DNA of 64,000 nucleotides from Planctomycetaceae bacterium (lineage in GTDB: Bacteria; Planctomycetota; Planctomycetia; Planctomycetales; Planctomycetaceae). The translations under genes and the position numbers were made by a program. Of the stretch, positions 27,048-36,925 are shown piece after piece (the first letter of the stretch is position 1; every line of letters starts with the position of its first letter). Where the stretch lies: NCBI GenBank assembly GCA_029259815.1, contig JAJDEJ010000232.1, positions 1 through 64,000 on the forward strand. Reading direction: 5' to 3'. Under the pieces are notes generated by a model, which saw only the letters and a list, made by a program, of their open reading frames with translations, made no database searches and was not told the DNA's origin.

Positions 27048-27503
27048 GTCACCCCCTCACCATGCAAGTACGCCCCGCCTGTTAAAGCCAGCCGGCGCGC
27101 TCGCTGGATTCAACATGTTGTTCTCGTGAACACTACGTCGGCAGCGGCACCGGCTGGATACGGATCACATCGGGGTGATCGGGCAGTTCGCTCCACAGGC
27201 GGACCAGCAGGTTCAGCGCCACCGTGTGCAGACACAACCACAACAGAATCGCCGTTTGGCGCCCGACACCATGCCAGCGTCGCAATTCGATGTAGTTGTC
27301 AGCTTGGGGAGAATAGGATTGATGGCGGCAATTGTGATTGACGCCAACGAGCACTGCAAGCAAGAGGGATTGAATTGACGCTGAAGCATCAATACATGCC
27401 GATGCGTCTTGTGCACGCACAGCCTTCGATCGAGGTCACGCAGCTCGATCTCTCCCATTGAATCAGCAAGGGACCGAGGTCCATCGGCAGATGACAAAAT
27501 CGT
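27048..27503. other. Gap, no convincing gene
   Basis: 456 bp between convergent genes. Small frames exist (for example 27133-27420 minus, 27175-27378 plus) but none shows a family signature. A hairpin with CCAGC at 27088-27092 and GCTGG at 27103-27107 lies 40 bp after the enolase-family stop and may end its transcript. The region may be a decayed gene, but nothing identifies it. Confidence 0.35.
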
Positions 27504-28769
27504 TTACTTCTGCCAGAACTGCGACTCCGCCGGCGACTGATACCGCACGTCCAGATGGGGCGTTGACAGCTTCTGCTCAGCCGCGAGCGACTCCATGCCA
27601 GCGGCGACGAGACCAGTCGTCAACAGCGTGCGTTCGATCGGGTAGGGGGCTTTGCCCGTGCGGAACATCTCTTCAGCCTTCGACATCAACGCCGCTGAGT
27701 ACACGACGTTCGGATTGGGCGGGAGATAGAATAGCGTTGAGAGCGGATCGTCCTGCCCCTGGAGCTTGGCAGCGAACGTGAAGTCATCGACGAGTCCGTT
27801 CATCAACAGCATGCTCGCCTTCAGGCCGTCAGCATGCTCGTAACGATACAGCACCGGCTCCTTCACCCACTCGCGGATTTGCTCCTCGGTCGGGTAGCGG
27901 TGACTGTAGGTTTCGCCTTGATGCAGCGTCTGACTCCGACAGAGACACGCCTCGAACAACTGCGGGTCCCATCCACCGTCCTGCCATGAACCGGCATTCA
28001 TCGCCTCCCACACAGCATCCCCTCGCAGGGCGTGCATGGAGATCACACCTGACTCCCCTCCCTTGCGGCGCTCGGCCATGCATTGCAGCACTTCCAACGC
28101 ATGAAAGTCGTAACTGTCGACCCCACCAATGGCGACACACATGATCTCCTCGACGTCCGCCCCCTGGGGCATGTCGATCGACGGCATCCGCCACGTCATG
28201 GGGAGTGACGACCCGGCGAGAAACGGAAACTTCAACTCGCGAGACAACTCGACCATCTCCTCAGCCCACTCCCAATTCCAGGAGAGATGCTTGTCGTTGA
28301 ACACGGGCACTGAGCGACCATCTTCCCGAAAGACGTCGGCAACCTGTTTGAACAACTCGTACCTCGGGTACTTTTTTTGCCCGATCTCGTTGTCCGGATA
28401 GTCCCCATGCTCGCCGATCAGCAGCACGGCATCGACGGCCAGATTGTCCCCTCCATTGCGGACAGCCTCTGCCACGGTCGGAAAGATCTTGAAGCCGAAC
28501 TGTTGCTCCCGCTCACGGCTGAGATCGTTTTTCGGAAACTGATCGACGTACGCGCTGACGACATCGATCGGCGGATGATGCCAGTGGCCATTGATCGGAT
28601 ACCCGGCGAGAAACCGCTCGGCCATATGCCACGCATGTGAGTGATACCGCCACTCGGTCGTCACGACGGCCATCTTCAGTCGTCGTGACTCATTCGGTGC
28701 CGCGAACACAAAAGGCGAGGCAGCAACAGCTGCTCCAACACTGCCGAGAAACGAACGACGAGTAAGCAT
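27504..28769 (-). CDS. Tat-exported protein of unknown function (planctomycete family)
   Basis: 421 residues from ATG 28769. The N-terminus MLTRRSFLGSVGAAVAASPF is a classic twin-arginine leader (TRRSFLG), which sets the start. The mature protein opens LKMAVVTTEWRYHSHAWHMA, then WHHPPIDVVSAYVDQFPKND, and contains AVDAVLLIGEHGDYPDNEIG and DVEEIMCVAIGGVDSYDFHA. These resemble a Rossmann-like beginning, but no cofactor motif such as GxGxxG is present. Similar exported proteins are, as far as I know, common in planctomycetes without assigned function. About 90 bp downstream of the caspase gene stop on the same strand. Not clearly in an operon. Confidence 0.8.
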   Translation of the reverse strand: MLTRRSFLGSVGAAVAASPFVFAAPNESRRLKMAVVTTEWRYHSHAWHMAERFLAGYPINGHWHHPPIDVVSAYVDQFPKNDLSREREQQFGFKIFPTVAEAVRNGGDNLAVDAVLLIGEHGDYPDNEIGQKKYPRYELFKQVADVFREDGRSVPVFNDKHLSWNWEWAEEMVELSRELKFPFLAGSSLPMTWRMPSIDMPQGADVEEIMCVAIGGVDSYDFHALEVLQCMAERRKGGESGVISMHALRGDAVWEAMNAGSWQDGGWDPQLFEACLCRSQTLHQGETYSHRYPTEEQIREWVKEPVLYRYEHADGLKASMLLMNGLVDDFTFAAKLQGQDDPLSTLFYLPPNPNVVYSAALMSKAEEMFRTGKAPYPIERTLLTTGLVAAGMESLAAEQKLSTPHLDVRYQSPAESQFWQK

Positions 28770-28862
28770 GGCGAAACCTGCAGGCGAACCAATGAGGGAG
28801 TGAGACCGACTCCCATCGTATCGCAAGCTGTTCGCACACTCCACAGCCGTGACGTTTGGCCT

Positions 28863-31800
28863 TCAAGGCGCCCGGGCAATATTGACATCGGGCATGCCGG
28901 AAGGTTTGTAAACATCCGGGTTTTGACGTCCCTGAGTGAGTTCCTTCACCCGCGAGTTCACATACACCTGCATCTCGGAAAAGCTCAGCATGCCGTTTTT
29001 GTCATAGTCGGTTTTGACAGTCCCTCGCACGAATTCCAGGATCGCTTTCGTGAAGGCTCCGTGTTTCCACGAATCGTGTTCGAAACTTTCCTCCTCCGGG
29101 AGGCAGGAGGCATAGGTGAGTGTTCCAGCGCCGTGCCACACTTGTGCCCGACGCACGTTGACTGTCCGGAGTTCGACACCTTCGCCAAACGCCCCCCCGT
29201 GGCAGGTGTCTGCGAAAACAATGAGGTTCGAGCGAATCTTGCGGAGGAACACATGCAGTTCGTCGAACGAGATCGCCGATTGGAACAAGACGCTGGGGTT
29301 GAGTTCGTGGGTGCCAAAGTACCACGTGTCGTCCGTGTCAAACACGCCGTGACCTGAGAGGAGAATGACAGCCGTATCGGACGGACGGACCGCCTGCTTA
29401 GTCAGCCAGTTCAATGCCAGCTTGAGTTCGGGGACCGTCGCGTTTTCGTTCGTCACGAGACGAGTCGTCACCTCAGCGAACTGCCGTCCTTCCTGCGCCT
29501 TCCAAGCGCTGACGAATTCTTCTGCATCTCGATGTGAATAGCGGAGTGTGAACTGTTCATCCTTGTAATCGGAGACACCAACCGCGAGGACGAACAGATT
29601 CGGCGCATCATCGGGCAACGGAATTCTTGCGGTCGTCCGCTGACCTGGGCTAGGCTTGCTCTCGATCAGTTGTTGACCGGAAGACAACACACGAATCTTG
29701 ACGCTTTGCCGGTCGGTGAGGTCTTTCGAATTCCTGGCGACGAGGGCAATGTCGTACGATCCCGGTTTCAATTCGATCTGCTGCTCATAGATTTCAGTGA
29801 TCACATTGTCGTCACGACGTTCGCCGACTTTTTGTGGTCGTCCCTCAGCAGGACGCGAGTTGACAGTGAAGTGTACGTCCTGAACGGCCAGATCACTGCG
29901 AGGCGTGATTTCTCCCTTCATGGTGAACTCGGTCTGTTCCGTTTCGCCTGCCGGTGGAGACAGGAGCAACACCTCAGGCGGAAGCGTGAGTTGGAATGCA
30001 TCTCCGTTTGATGCGTCGATCACCAGTGGCACATTTGGCAAGACTTGCATCTCCGCCCGTATCCGATTCGTGGCCACATCAGTGTCACCCGCCTGGAGGG
30101 TGTACTCAACAATTTTCCGTTGGTAAAGGTGCTGCTGAAACTGGTCGAAGCGGTAGAAAGTAGCCGTCTCTGCGCGGCTGTTGTTGACATGCCAGCCAAC
30201 ATGTTCCGCCCCCTGCGAGGATGCGGTGTACATTCCGTTCTTTGTCCATGCGACCCACTCATCATCGTTGGAGAGAAACAGGTTCAACAATGGTTCGGCG
30301 AGATCGGGAGCTTCGACGAGCTTGATGGTCTCAGGTGGTTCACCATTCGTCGTGTCCCAGCGCTTGATACCAATGGCGACTTTCATGCCGGGTGTATACT
30401 TTCCGTCATGCATCGCGCGGAAGCGCTCATAGAACGTCGAGTCATCGAATTTCTGGACAACGTCGCCTTTCTTGAAACCGGCTCTTGCGGCCTCTTCTCC
30501 TAGAAACGAGATGCTCGTCCCGTCTGTGACAAAGCCCACGTCGCCCAGCACGCGTGGTGGGGTCAGCCGCCAGATGCACATCGTGCCGTCAAGCGAAGAG
30601 GAAGCGAGATAGCGTTGATCAGGCGAGACGGCAAATGAGGTCACCATCGCTTGGTGAGCCAGGAATCGCCGCCGCACGCGGAAAAACGGCTTTTCATCCG
30701 GCCCCATTTGCACAGTGCCTTCCACCAGCTTGCCATTGTCCGTCCCGACGATGAGCGTATGCGGCAATGAGCCAGGATACTCAACAAATTTGAAGCACAT
30801 CGGTCGGCCGAACTTGGCGCGACTTGGCAGCACAGCAGGGTTGAGGATCTTGGCCAACCGGTCGTCGTCTCGCCACGGAAGGAGGTTGATCGAGTTGCCG
30901 GACTCTGCATGGACGATGTGCAGGTCGTAGGGATCGCTGGTCCCTCCGCCCGAATCCTGAATCGGCCTGATCTGAAGTCCCCCGTCCGGAAGTTTCAGCT
31001 CCGGAAAGACGGCATCGTCTTCGACCGTCGTGGTCGTGGGTTGCAGGAGTCCCTTGGGCAGATTGAACTCTTTGTTCGTGGTACCAAAGCGGTTGTAGTG
31101 ATACCGGTTGCCGCCATAGTTCTGATCGGCGTAGAAAAGTTTCTGTCCGTCGTCCGACCAGGCGACATCCCAGATGCGGCGATTGTTCGGCTTGAGTGGC
31201 GGGATGATGTTTCGGCCGGTCTGGGGTTCCCAAACATGGATCTGGCCTAATTGGTCTGCGCTGGCCGCGATTCCAGCAGCTTCGTTCCAGGCGACAGAGA
31301 CGGGATCGAACCCGTGTTCATGGACAGCAACCGGATTCGATCCGGATCCCCAGGCTGCCACCCAGAAACGAGGTCCATTGCCAGCTGCTGGTGTTTTACC
31401 GCCCGCGACCCTCCATAAGCGACCGTCTGAACCAGTAGACGACACACGCAAGGCAAGATCGGAAGTGATCGAGGATTGATCACCTCCCGGCTGCCGGAGA
31501 GCTGTGATCTGTGTAGGCAGGTTGCGAATGCCACGTGGCCACTGATTGAGATCCATCACTTCCGCCTGATCTCGCATGGAGACCAGTACATGCCGTCCGA
31601 GTTTGGAAAACAAGAGCCACTGGCCGTCTGAACTGAACTTGAACACATCGTCGGGCGCATCGGGCCAATCAACCGAGGATGTTTTCCAGTAGATGCGGAA
31701 GAGTTCCTCAGCATCTCCTTTGCGAGCATTCCACCGCATGAAGATGATGTTGCCGTCACAGCCCCAAGTGGCCATCGTCCGACCATCGGGAGTGAAAGCG

Positions 31801-32264
31801 ACGCCTCGTGTGCAGCCAAGGTGTCCCTTCACAAGTCGGTGCACTTCTTCTGGCCTCTGCAGGTCATAGAGACGTGTGGACCCATATTCCGTATTGTCCG
31901 AGACACCGACGGCCAGGAAGCGGCTATCAGGTGAGAATGCGACAGCGTCGATGTAGCCGACGTGATACCCGTACGGCTCTTGATAGCCACGCAGCGTTGC
32001 GTGCAATTCGCTCGTTTTCAGGTTCCAAACACGGACGACCTTCTCTCCCGCCGCGGCCAGCCATTGGCCGTCGTTGCTGAGGGCCAGCCGTTGGATGGGC
32101 ACGCCGGTGAAGCCTTCCGCATCGACCATCAGTTGCGGATCGCCATACAGCGGCGCGTCACCGAACCCCTCTGTGGGTGAGAGTAAGAGACTCTCCGTGA
32201 AGCACAACGCGACAACAACACATCCCGCCCACATCCGCAGACAGGCTTCCCCATTCAGCGACAT
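28863..32264 (-). CDS. WD40-PDZ-caspase (peptidase C14) protein with EF-hand-like loop
   Basis: A 1,133-residue probably exported or membrane-anchored protein; a hydrophobic stretch, MWAGCVVVALCFTESLLL, lies at 11-28. Residues 40-560 contain WD40-type repeats (RLALSNDGQWLAAAGEKVVR, AVAFSPDSRFLAVGVS, VTSFAVSPDQRYLASSSLDG). At about 575-640 a PDZ-like segment reads GEEAARAGFKKGDVVQKFDD. From about 900 a caspase fold begins LFVLAVGVSDYKDEQFTLRY; the His of the catalytic dyad is in LLSGHGVFD (about 969) and the Cys in FADTCHGGAF (about 1017). Near 1085 the loop DYDKNGMLSFSE fits the EF-hand calcium consensus. Bacterial caspases cut after basic or acidic residues and some need calcium; the target is unknown. 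The divergent neighbour is a DUF1549 gene. Confidence 0.92.
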   Translation of the reverse strand: MSLNGEACLRMWAGCVVVALCFTESLLLSPTEGFGDAPLYGDPQLMVDAEGFTGVPIQRLALSNDGQWLAAAGEKVVRVWNLKTSELHATLRGYQEPYGYHVGYIDAVAFSPDSRFLAVGVSDNTEYGSTRLYDLQRPEEVHRLVKGHLGCTRGVAFTPDGRTMATWGCDGNIIFMRWNARKGDAEELFRIYWKTSSVDWPDAPDDVFKFSSDGQWLLFSKLGRHVLVSMRDQAEVMDLNQWPRGIRNLPTQITALRQPGGDQSSITSDLALRVSSTGSDGRLWRVAGGKTPAAGNGPRFWVAAWGSGSNPVAVHEHGFDPVSVAWNEAAGIAASADQLGQIHVWEPQTGRNIIPPLKPNNRRIWDVAWSDDGQKLFYADQNYGGNRYHYNRFGTTNKEFNLPKGLLQPTTTTVEDDAVFPELKLPDGGLQIRPIQDSGGGTSDPYDLHIVHAESGNSINLLPWRDDDRLAKILNPAVLPSRAKFGRPMCFKFVEYPGSLPHTLIVGTDNGKLVEGTVQMGPDEKPFFRVRRRFLAHQAMVTSFAVSPDQRYLASSSLDGTMCIWRLTPPRVLGDVGFVTDGTSISFLGEEAARAGFKKGDVVQKFDDSTFYERFRAMHDGKYTPGMKVAIGIKRWDTTNGEPPETIKLVEAPDLAEPLLNLFLSNDDEWVAWTKNGMYTASSQGAEHVGWHVNNSRAETATFYRFDQFQQHLYQRKIVEYTLQAGDTDVATNRIRAEMQVLPNVPLVIDASNGDAFQLTLPPEVLLLSPPAGETEQTEFTMKGEITPRSDLAVQDVHFTVNSRPAEGRPQKVGERRDDNVITEIYEQQIELKPGSYDIALVARNSKDLTDRQSVKIRVLSSGQQLIESKPSPGQRTTARIPLPDDAPNLFVLAVGVSDYKDEQFTLRYSHRDAEEFVSAWKAQEGRQFAEVTTRLVTNENATVPELKLALNWLTKQAVRPSDTAVILLSGHGVFDTDDTWYFGTHELNPSVLFQSAISFDELHVFLRKIRSNLIVFADTCHGGAFGEGVELRTVNVRRAQVWHGAGTLTYASCLPEEESFEHDSWKHGAFTKAILEFVRGTVKTDYDKNGMLSFSEMQVYVNSRVKELTQGRQNPDVYKPSGMPDVNIARAP

Positions 32265-32743
32265 CGTTTTGCCCTTTCGCTGAGTTGTGACCGTCAGTTT
32301 GTCAAAGTCAACTCGTCAGATTTCTGTCAATCAATTGTGAGTCCTTTACGTCCCGTGGCCTCCACGCCAATTGTCCTCCCCCAGCGAGGAAGGGAAATTC
32401 TTCTGCCCCCCACGCGGCTTCGTACTTTGCCGGACATGTCATCGCGAGTAACAGGCGCACGACTCGTGACGGACGCCCCTGGAGTTCTCGCGCAGATTCG
32501 TCGCTGTCATTGATTGATCTCATCACGAGTCCTCCCGAAAGGCAAGCGCCGAATTGTGCCTGGAGAGCTTCTTACGACGACGCCAACGCAATTCGACGTG
32601 CAATCTTCTCCAAATTACGGAATAAATCAGGCTTCTTCCTCAAAATCCGCAAAGCCTGACACCGACTGGCGTTTGACGATCGTCGCGAAATCCTCGTATG
32701 CTGGGAGCTATCCGCTTGTTCGGCCATCGGAGTCCACGATTCC
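32265..32743. other. Divergent intergenic region
   Basis: 479 bp between the starts of the caspase gene (minus) and the DUF1549 gene (plus), so promoters for both should lie here. A TTGACA-like hexamer occurs on the minus strand about 40 bp upstream of the caspase ATG, without a clear -10 box. No repeat or coding frame supported. Confidence 0.35.
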
Positions 32744-34891
32744 ATGAAGTGTGTCTGCTCCACATTTCTGCTGACGTTGCTAGTTGCCGGGATCTCTCCG
32801 CCCGGCGATGCCGATGCTCAAACAGTCATCCCCGACGATGACGATCACGTCGGCGTCGAATCCTCTGAGACGCGACAGGCGGATGAGGAGAGTCTGTCTC
32901 ATTGGGCATTTCTGCCGGTCAGTGATCGGACCCCGCCCCGTGTCGTCGCGAGCGAATGGTCGGATCATCCGATCGATCGGTTCATCGCTGCCAGGTGGAG
33001 TGAACGGGGTGTGACTCCCGTCGTGCCGGCAGAACCGCGCGCCCTCTTGCGACGGCTGTACTTTGATCTCATCGGACTTCCGCCAACACCGGACGAAGCA
33101 AGGGTGTTCATTGATGCCTCGCGTGTCGATCCAGAGGCGGCGTACCGAGACCTCATCGAACGGCTGTTAGCATCGCCGCACTATGGCGAGCGATGGGGAC
33201 GGCACTGGATGGACGTCGTGCGTTACGCAGACACGGCCGGCGACAATGCTGATTACCCCATCCCGGAAGCGCGGCTGTATCGCGACTATATCATCGAGGC
33301 CTTCAATGCGGACATGCCGTATGACCAGTTCGTCCGCGAACAGTTGGCCGGCGACATTCTCGCCAGGCAACGGTCGGGTGAACGCTTCCAGGAGCAGACG
33401 ATTGCGACGGGCTTTCTCGCTTTGAGTCGTCGCTATGCGACTGGTCCTTACGAACTGTGGCACCTCACACTGGAAGACACGATCGACACAGTCGGTCGCG
33501 CATTCCTCGGGATGACACTGAAGTGTGCCCGCTGTCACGATCATAAGTTCGACCCGATCACCACCGAGGATTACTACGCCCTCTACGGCATCTTCGACAG
33601 CACGCAGTTCCCCTGGGCCGGTGCGGAGGAAACGCATTCAATGAAGCGGCCGCGGATGCACTTTGCGTCGTTGTTGTCTGAGGAAGAAGAAGCACCGTTG
33701 CGGGCCACGTTCGATCAAACACTCACGGAGATCGACGCTCGCAAAGCCGCCCTGGAGGAACAACTCGCAGCGTGCGAAGAGTCAGAACGGGACCGGCTTA
33801 AGAAAGAGATCGAAGACCTGAGTCAGCAGTTGATCATGCTCCGCCGCCCAGGGTTGCCCGACGGAGTGCCGGGTGCGTATGCGGTGCACGACCGGGAGGC
33901 TCATGACGTTGCCGTGCAGCACGACGGCGACCCGACACAGCCCGGCGATGTCGTCCCTCGTGGAGCAATCACATTCCTCTCGCCGGAGCCTGTCGACATC
34001 CCCCCGGAGACGAGCGGACGTTTGCAGTTGGCCGAGTGGATGACAGGGCGGAATCAGGCCCTCACGGCGCGCGTGATGGTGAACCGCATCTGGCAGCACC
34101 ACTTTGGTCGCGGCCTTGTGGCGACGCCTTCCAACTTTGGGCTGAGTGGCAGCGAGCCGACACATCCCGAACTGCTGGACTTTCTGGCGAGAGAATTCAT
34201 CGACAGCGGTTGGAGCATCAAGCACATGCACCGCTTGATCCTCACATCGAGGACATGGCAATTGAGCAGTGATCATGACACGAGCAACATGGCGATCGAT
34301 CCGGCTGGCTCGCTTCTCTGGCGGCACGACCGGCGACGGCTGGACGCGGAAGCCATCCGGGACGCGATGCTCGCTGTGAGTGGCACACTCGATCTCACCC
34401 GCCCCGGTGGGCATCCTTTCCCGCCAATGCAAGATTGGGGGTACACCCAGCACAATCAGTTCAAGGACCGCTACGAGTCATCGCACCGCAGCGTGTACCT
34501 GATGACACAACGCATTCAGCGGCATCCGTTCCTCGCCCTGTTCGACGGTCCGGATACCAACACGACGACCGCCCTGCGCACGACCTCGACCGTTACGCCA
34601 CAGTCTCTGTATCTGATGAACAGTCCGGAGATGATGAGCATCGCAGGCGAGTTTGCCTCACGGCTGATGACGGAATCAGAAGACACGCAGGCACGGATCG
34701 ACAGGGCGTACGCATTATGTTTCGCTCGAACTCCGACAGCCGATGAAATCGAGAGAGGGACCTCCTCGATTTACGCTCTGCTTACTGCATTTGATAGCAC
34801 GGATGTCCCGGTTGACGAACGAGAGCATGAGGCATGGGCCGGCTATACCCGCGTGTTGTTATCGTCGAATGAGTTTTTCTACATCGACTAG
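32744..34891 (+). CDS. DUF1549/DUF1553 exported protein, short form
   Basis: 715 residues with a Sec signal peptide (MKCVCSTFLLTLLVAGISPP). DUF1549 covers about 60-300: RRLYFDLIGLPPTPDEARVF, HYGERWGRHWMDVVRYADTA and LKCARCHDHKFDPITTEDYY, which holds one CxxCH. A coiled-coil stretch at about 310-365 (IDARKAALEEQLAACEESER) leads into DUF1553 (TARVMVNRIWQHHFGRGLVA, HMHRLILTSRTWQLSS, PQSLYLMNSPEM). Unlike the 1,113-residue paralogue at 21408, it lacks the N-terminal cytochrome domain and the late beta-rich insertion. It is followed by its usual partner, a DUF1501 gene, after a palindromic element. Role in the periplasm unknown. Confidence 0.94.
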   Translation: MKCVCSTFLLTLLVAGISPPGDADAQTVIPDDDDHVGVESSETRQADEESLSHWAFLPVSDRTPPRVVASEWSDHPIDRFIAARWSERGVTPVVPAEPRALLRRLYFDLIGLPPTPDEARVFIDASRVDPEAAYRDLIERLLASPHYGERWGRHWMDVVRYADTAGDNADYPIPEARLYRDYIIEAFNADMPYDQFVREQLAGDILARQRSGERFQEQTIATGFLALSRRYATGPYELWHLTLEDTIDTVGRAFLGMTLKCARCHDHKFDPITTEDYYALYGIFDSTQFPWAGAEETHSMKRPRMHFASLLSEEEEAPLRATFDQTLTEIDARKAALEEQLAACEESERDRLKKEIEDLSQQLIMLRRPGLPDGVPGAYAVHDREAHDVAVQHDGDPTQPGDVVPRGAITFLSPEPVDIPPETSGRLQLAEWMTGRNQALTARVMVNRIWQHHFGRGLVATPSNFGLSGSEPTHPELLDFLAREFIDSGWSIKHMHRLILTSRTWQLSSDHDTSNMAIDPAGSLLWRHDRRRLDAEAIRDAMLAVSGTLDLTRPGGHPFPPMQDWGYTQHNQFKDRYESSHRSVYLMTQRIQRHPFLALFDGPDTNTTTALRTTSTVTPQSLYLMNSPEMMSIAGEFASRLMTESEDTQARIDRAYALCFARTPTADEIERGTSSIYALLTAFDSTDVPVDEREHEAWAGYTRVLLSSNEFFYID

Positions 34892-34907
34892 GATCAGGGA
34901 ATGCCAA

Positions 34908-35039
34908 GAGCCAGTTTCAAAACCGCTATTTGTGAGGGTGGCAGGGTCAGGAGCGAAGCGGATGGCCCTGCAATCACCGGTCCGGGCCTTCCCGTTGGTC
35001 AGACCCGGCCACCCGTAGCCGGTGTTTTGAAACCGGCTC
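34908..35039. repeat. Long imperfect palindromic element between DUF1553 and DUF1501 genes
   Basis: The left arm starts GAGCCAGTTTCAAAAC, and the right arm ends GTTTTGAAACCGGCTC. Inward, GGGTGGCAGGGTC (about 34937-34949) pairs with GACCCGGCCACCC at 35002-35014. Total about 132 bp. It starts 17 bp after the DUF1553 stop and ends 2 bp before the DUF1501 ATG, so it replaces the normal ribosome-binding region. Confidence 0.82.
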
Positions 35040-35041
35040 AA

Positions 35042-36418
35042 ATGTCAAACCACAACTCTCGCCGCGACTTTCTGAGAGGTTCCGCAGCCGGACTGACTGC
35101 GGGACTGTTGAACGATCGTTTGTGTGTCGCGGCTCGTGCAGCCGGTGGACATCCGCTGGCCCCGCAGGCGACACATCATCCGGCGAAGGCGAAGCAGTTG
35201 GTGTTCGTGTTCCTCACGGGCGGGTTCTCGCACGTCGACACATTCGACCCGAAGCCGCAACTCGCGGCCGATCATGGCAAGACGGTGCCGGCGGAAGACC
35301 TGCGTAATATCTCGACGCAGCCGCTGTTGGGATCGCCATTCACTTTCAGCCAGTACGGTGAGTCGGGACTGGCGATTAGCGAGTTGTTCCCGCATCTCGG
35401 TACGGTGGCGGATGAGTTGTGCGTGATCCGGTCGCTGCACACCGATATTCTGGAGCACTTCCAGTCAGTGCTGGCGATGCACACGGGGTCGGCGACGGTG
35501 CCCATGCCGAGTCTGGGGTCGTGGCTCAGTTATGGACTGGGCACACTCAATCCGAATCTGCCTCCATACATGGTCCTATGCGAGCATCTGCCCTATGCAG
35601 GTTCGCAGGTGTGGGACAGCAGCTTTTTGCCCCCTGAGCACCAGGGCACGCGGATCATTCCCGGTGACGAGCCGATCCCGAATCTCACGTCACAAGCGAA
35701 GTCGTCCACAATCGCGGAACTTGAGCGACGGATGCTGCGTGACGTCAACGAAGCACACGCGGCTGCTCGTGCGGGCGACCCGAATTTGCGGGCTCGCATC
35801 AACAGCTTTCACACGGCTCGCGGCATGATGCAAGTCGCCCCTCAACTCTTTGAGCTGTCACAGGAGACGGCCGCGACTCTCGACCTGTATGGCATCGCGG
35901 AGGGGGACCACACATCCTTTGGTTGGCAATGCCTGATGGCGCGGCGAATGATCGAGCAGGGGGTACGGGTTGTCGAGCTGATCGACTCGGGCGCGAGCGG
36001 GAATTGGGACGCTCATGGCAACATGCAGGACCATCGCCCCATGGCCGAACGAGCGGACAAGCCATTGGCGGCATTGATCGCCGACATGCGACAGCGGGGA
36101 CTCTTGGACGAAACATTGGTCGTCATTTGCACTGAGTTTGGTCGCACGCCGTGGGACAAGGGGCCAGGCCGCAACCACTGGCACAAGGCCTTCACCTCGC
36201 TGCTCGTCGGCGGCGGAGTGAAGGGGGGGATCACGTATGGAGAGACCGATGAGTATGGCATCCTCCCGGTGAAAGACCCCGTGCATGTCCACGATTACCA
36301 CGCAACGATCCTGCATCAGCTCGGACTGGACCATACGGAACTGACCTATCTCTACGCTGGACGCGACTTCCGCCTCACAGACGTCAGCGGACGGGTTCTG
36401 GACGAGATTCTCGTGTAA
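35042..36418 (+). CDS. DUF1501 Tat-exported protein, cluster 2
   Basis: 458 residues from ATG 35042 with a twin-arginine leader, NSRRDFLRGSAAGLTAGLL. The longer frame from 34901 only reads through the palindrome. Family features: KQLVFVFLTGGFSHVDTFDP, SLGSWLSYGLGTLNPNLPPY, LVVICTEFGRTPWDKGPGRN, HWHKAFTSLLVGGGVKGG and LTYLYAGRDFRLTDVSGRVL. It is paralogous to the DUF1501 gene at 19889 and likewise sits directly downstream of a DUF1549/1553 gene, here without reductase or transporter. No obvious Shine-Dalgarno: the bases before the ATG belong to the palindromic element, so translation may rely on coupling or on a leaderless or weak site. Confidence 0.93.
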   Translation: MSNHNSRRDFLRGSAAGLTAGLLNDRLCVAARAAGGHPLAPQATHHPAKAKQLVFVFLTGGFSHVDTFDPKPQLAADHGKTVPAEDLRNISTQPLLGSPFTFSQYGESGLAISELFPHLGTVADELCVIRSLHTDILEHFQSVLAMHTGSATVPMPSLGSWLSYGLGTLNPNLPPYMVLCEHLPYAGSQVWDSSFLPPEHQGTRIIPGDEPIPNLTSQAKSSTIAELERRMLRDVNEAHAAARAGDPNLRARINSFHTARGMMQVAPQLFELSQETAATLDLYGIAEGDHTSFGWQCLMARRMIEQGVRVVELIDSGASGNWDAHGNMQDHRPMAERADKPLAALIADMRQRGLLDETLVVICTEFGRTPWDKGPGRNHWHKAFTSLLVGGGVKGGITYGETDEYGILPVKDPVHVHDYHATILHQLGLDHTELTYLYAGRDFRLTDVSGRVLDEILV

Positions 36419-36925
36419 TCCAGACGCGATCGGGCTTGTTTTTGGTGCTAAAGCCGCATCTGCAATCGACGTCGCGTCAAACTGCATCTGTCCGGGTAGT
36501 TTGGAGAGCTTTGTTGTGACTACAGGTCACTGGCGTCGTGTCACCGGATGCGTGCAGATTCTGCCGTTGATTGTGGTCTGAACACGAGTTTCGACGAATC
36601 GGGCGTCAATTCTCTTGACGGTTTGGGGGCGGTCTGCCAAAACACGCCGCCTCTCTCAAAATTCCCTACGAAGACAATCTATTCCTCGCCCGATTTCCGT
36701 CCGGAAGCCGGGTGAAAATGCGGTCCGTCACAGGATCTCCGCCTTCGCGCCGTCGGTGCGTGGTTGAGTTCGTCTGACTCGCTGCTCCTTCCCTGACAAG
36801 TCAACCACGATTCCCTACCCCGTAGGCAACGAATTGATGTCGGTGTTCAGTGAGAACGCCGGCAATCATGCGGTTCGCGCTGCGGACTTCAGGAACGTTC
36901 CATCTGCCGGCATCCGGAGAGTTTC
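36419..36925. other. Upstream region of the giant surface-protein gene
   Basis: 507 bp with no supported gene or repeat. It must contain the promoter of the 2,956-codon gene. A GGAGAG at 36916-36921 is a good ribosome-binding site for ATG 36926. Confidence 0.4.

Noticed and set aside
27133..27420. Possible small gene or transposase remnant
   Set aside because: The translation has no DDE, HUH or other recognisable motif, and overlapping frames on both strands are equally open; kept only as an unassigned gap.
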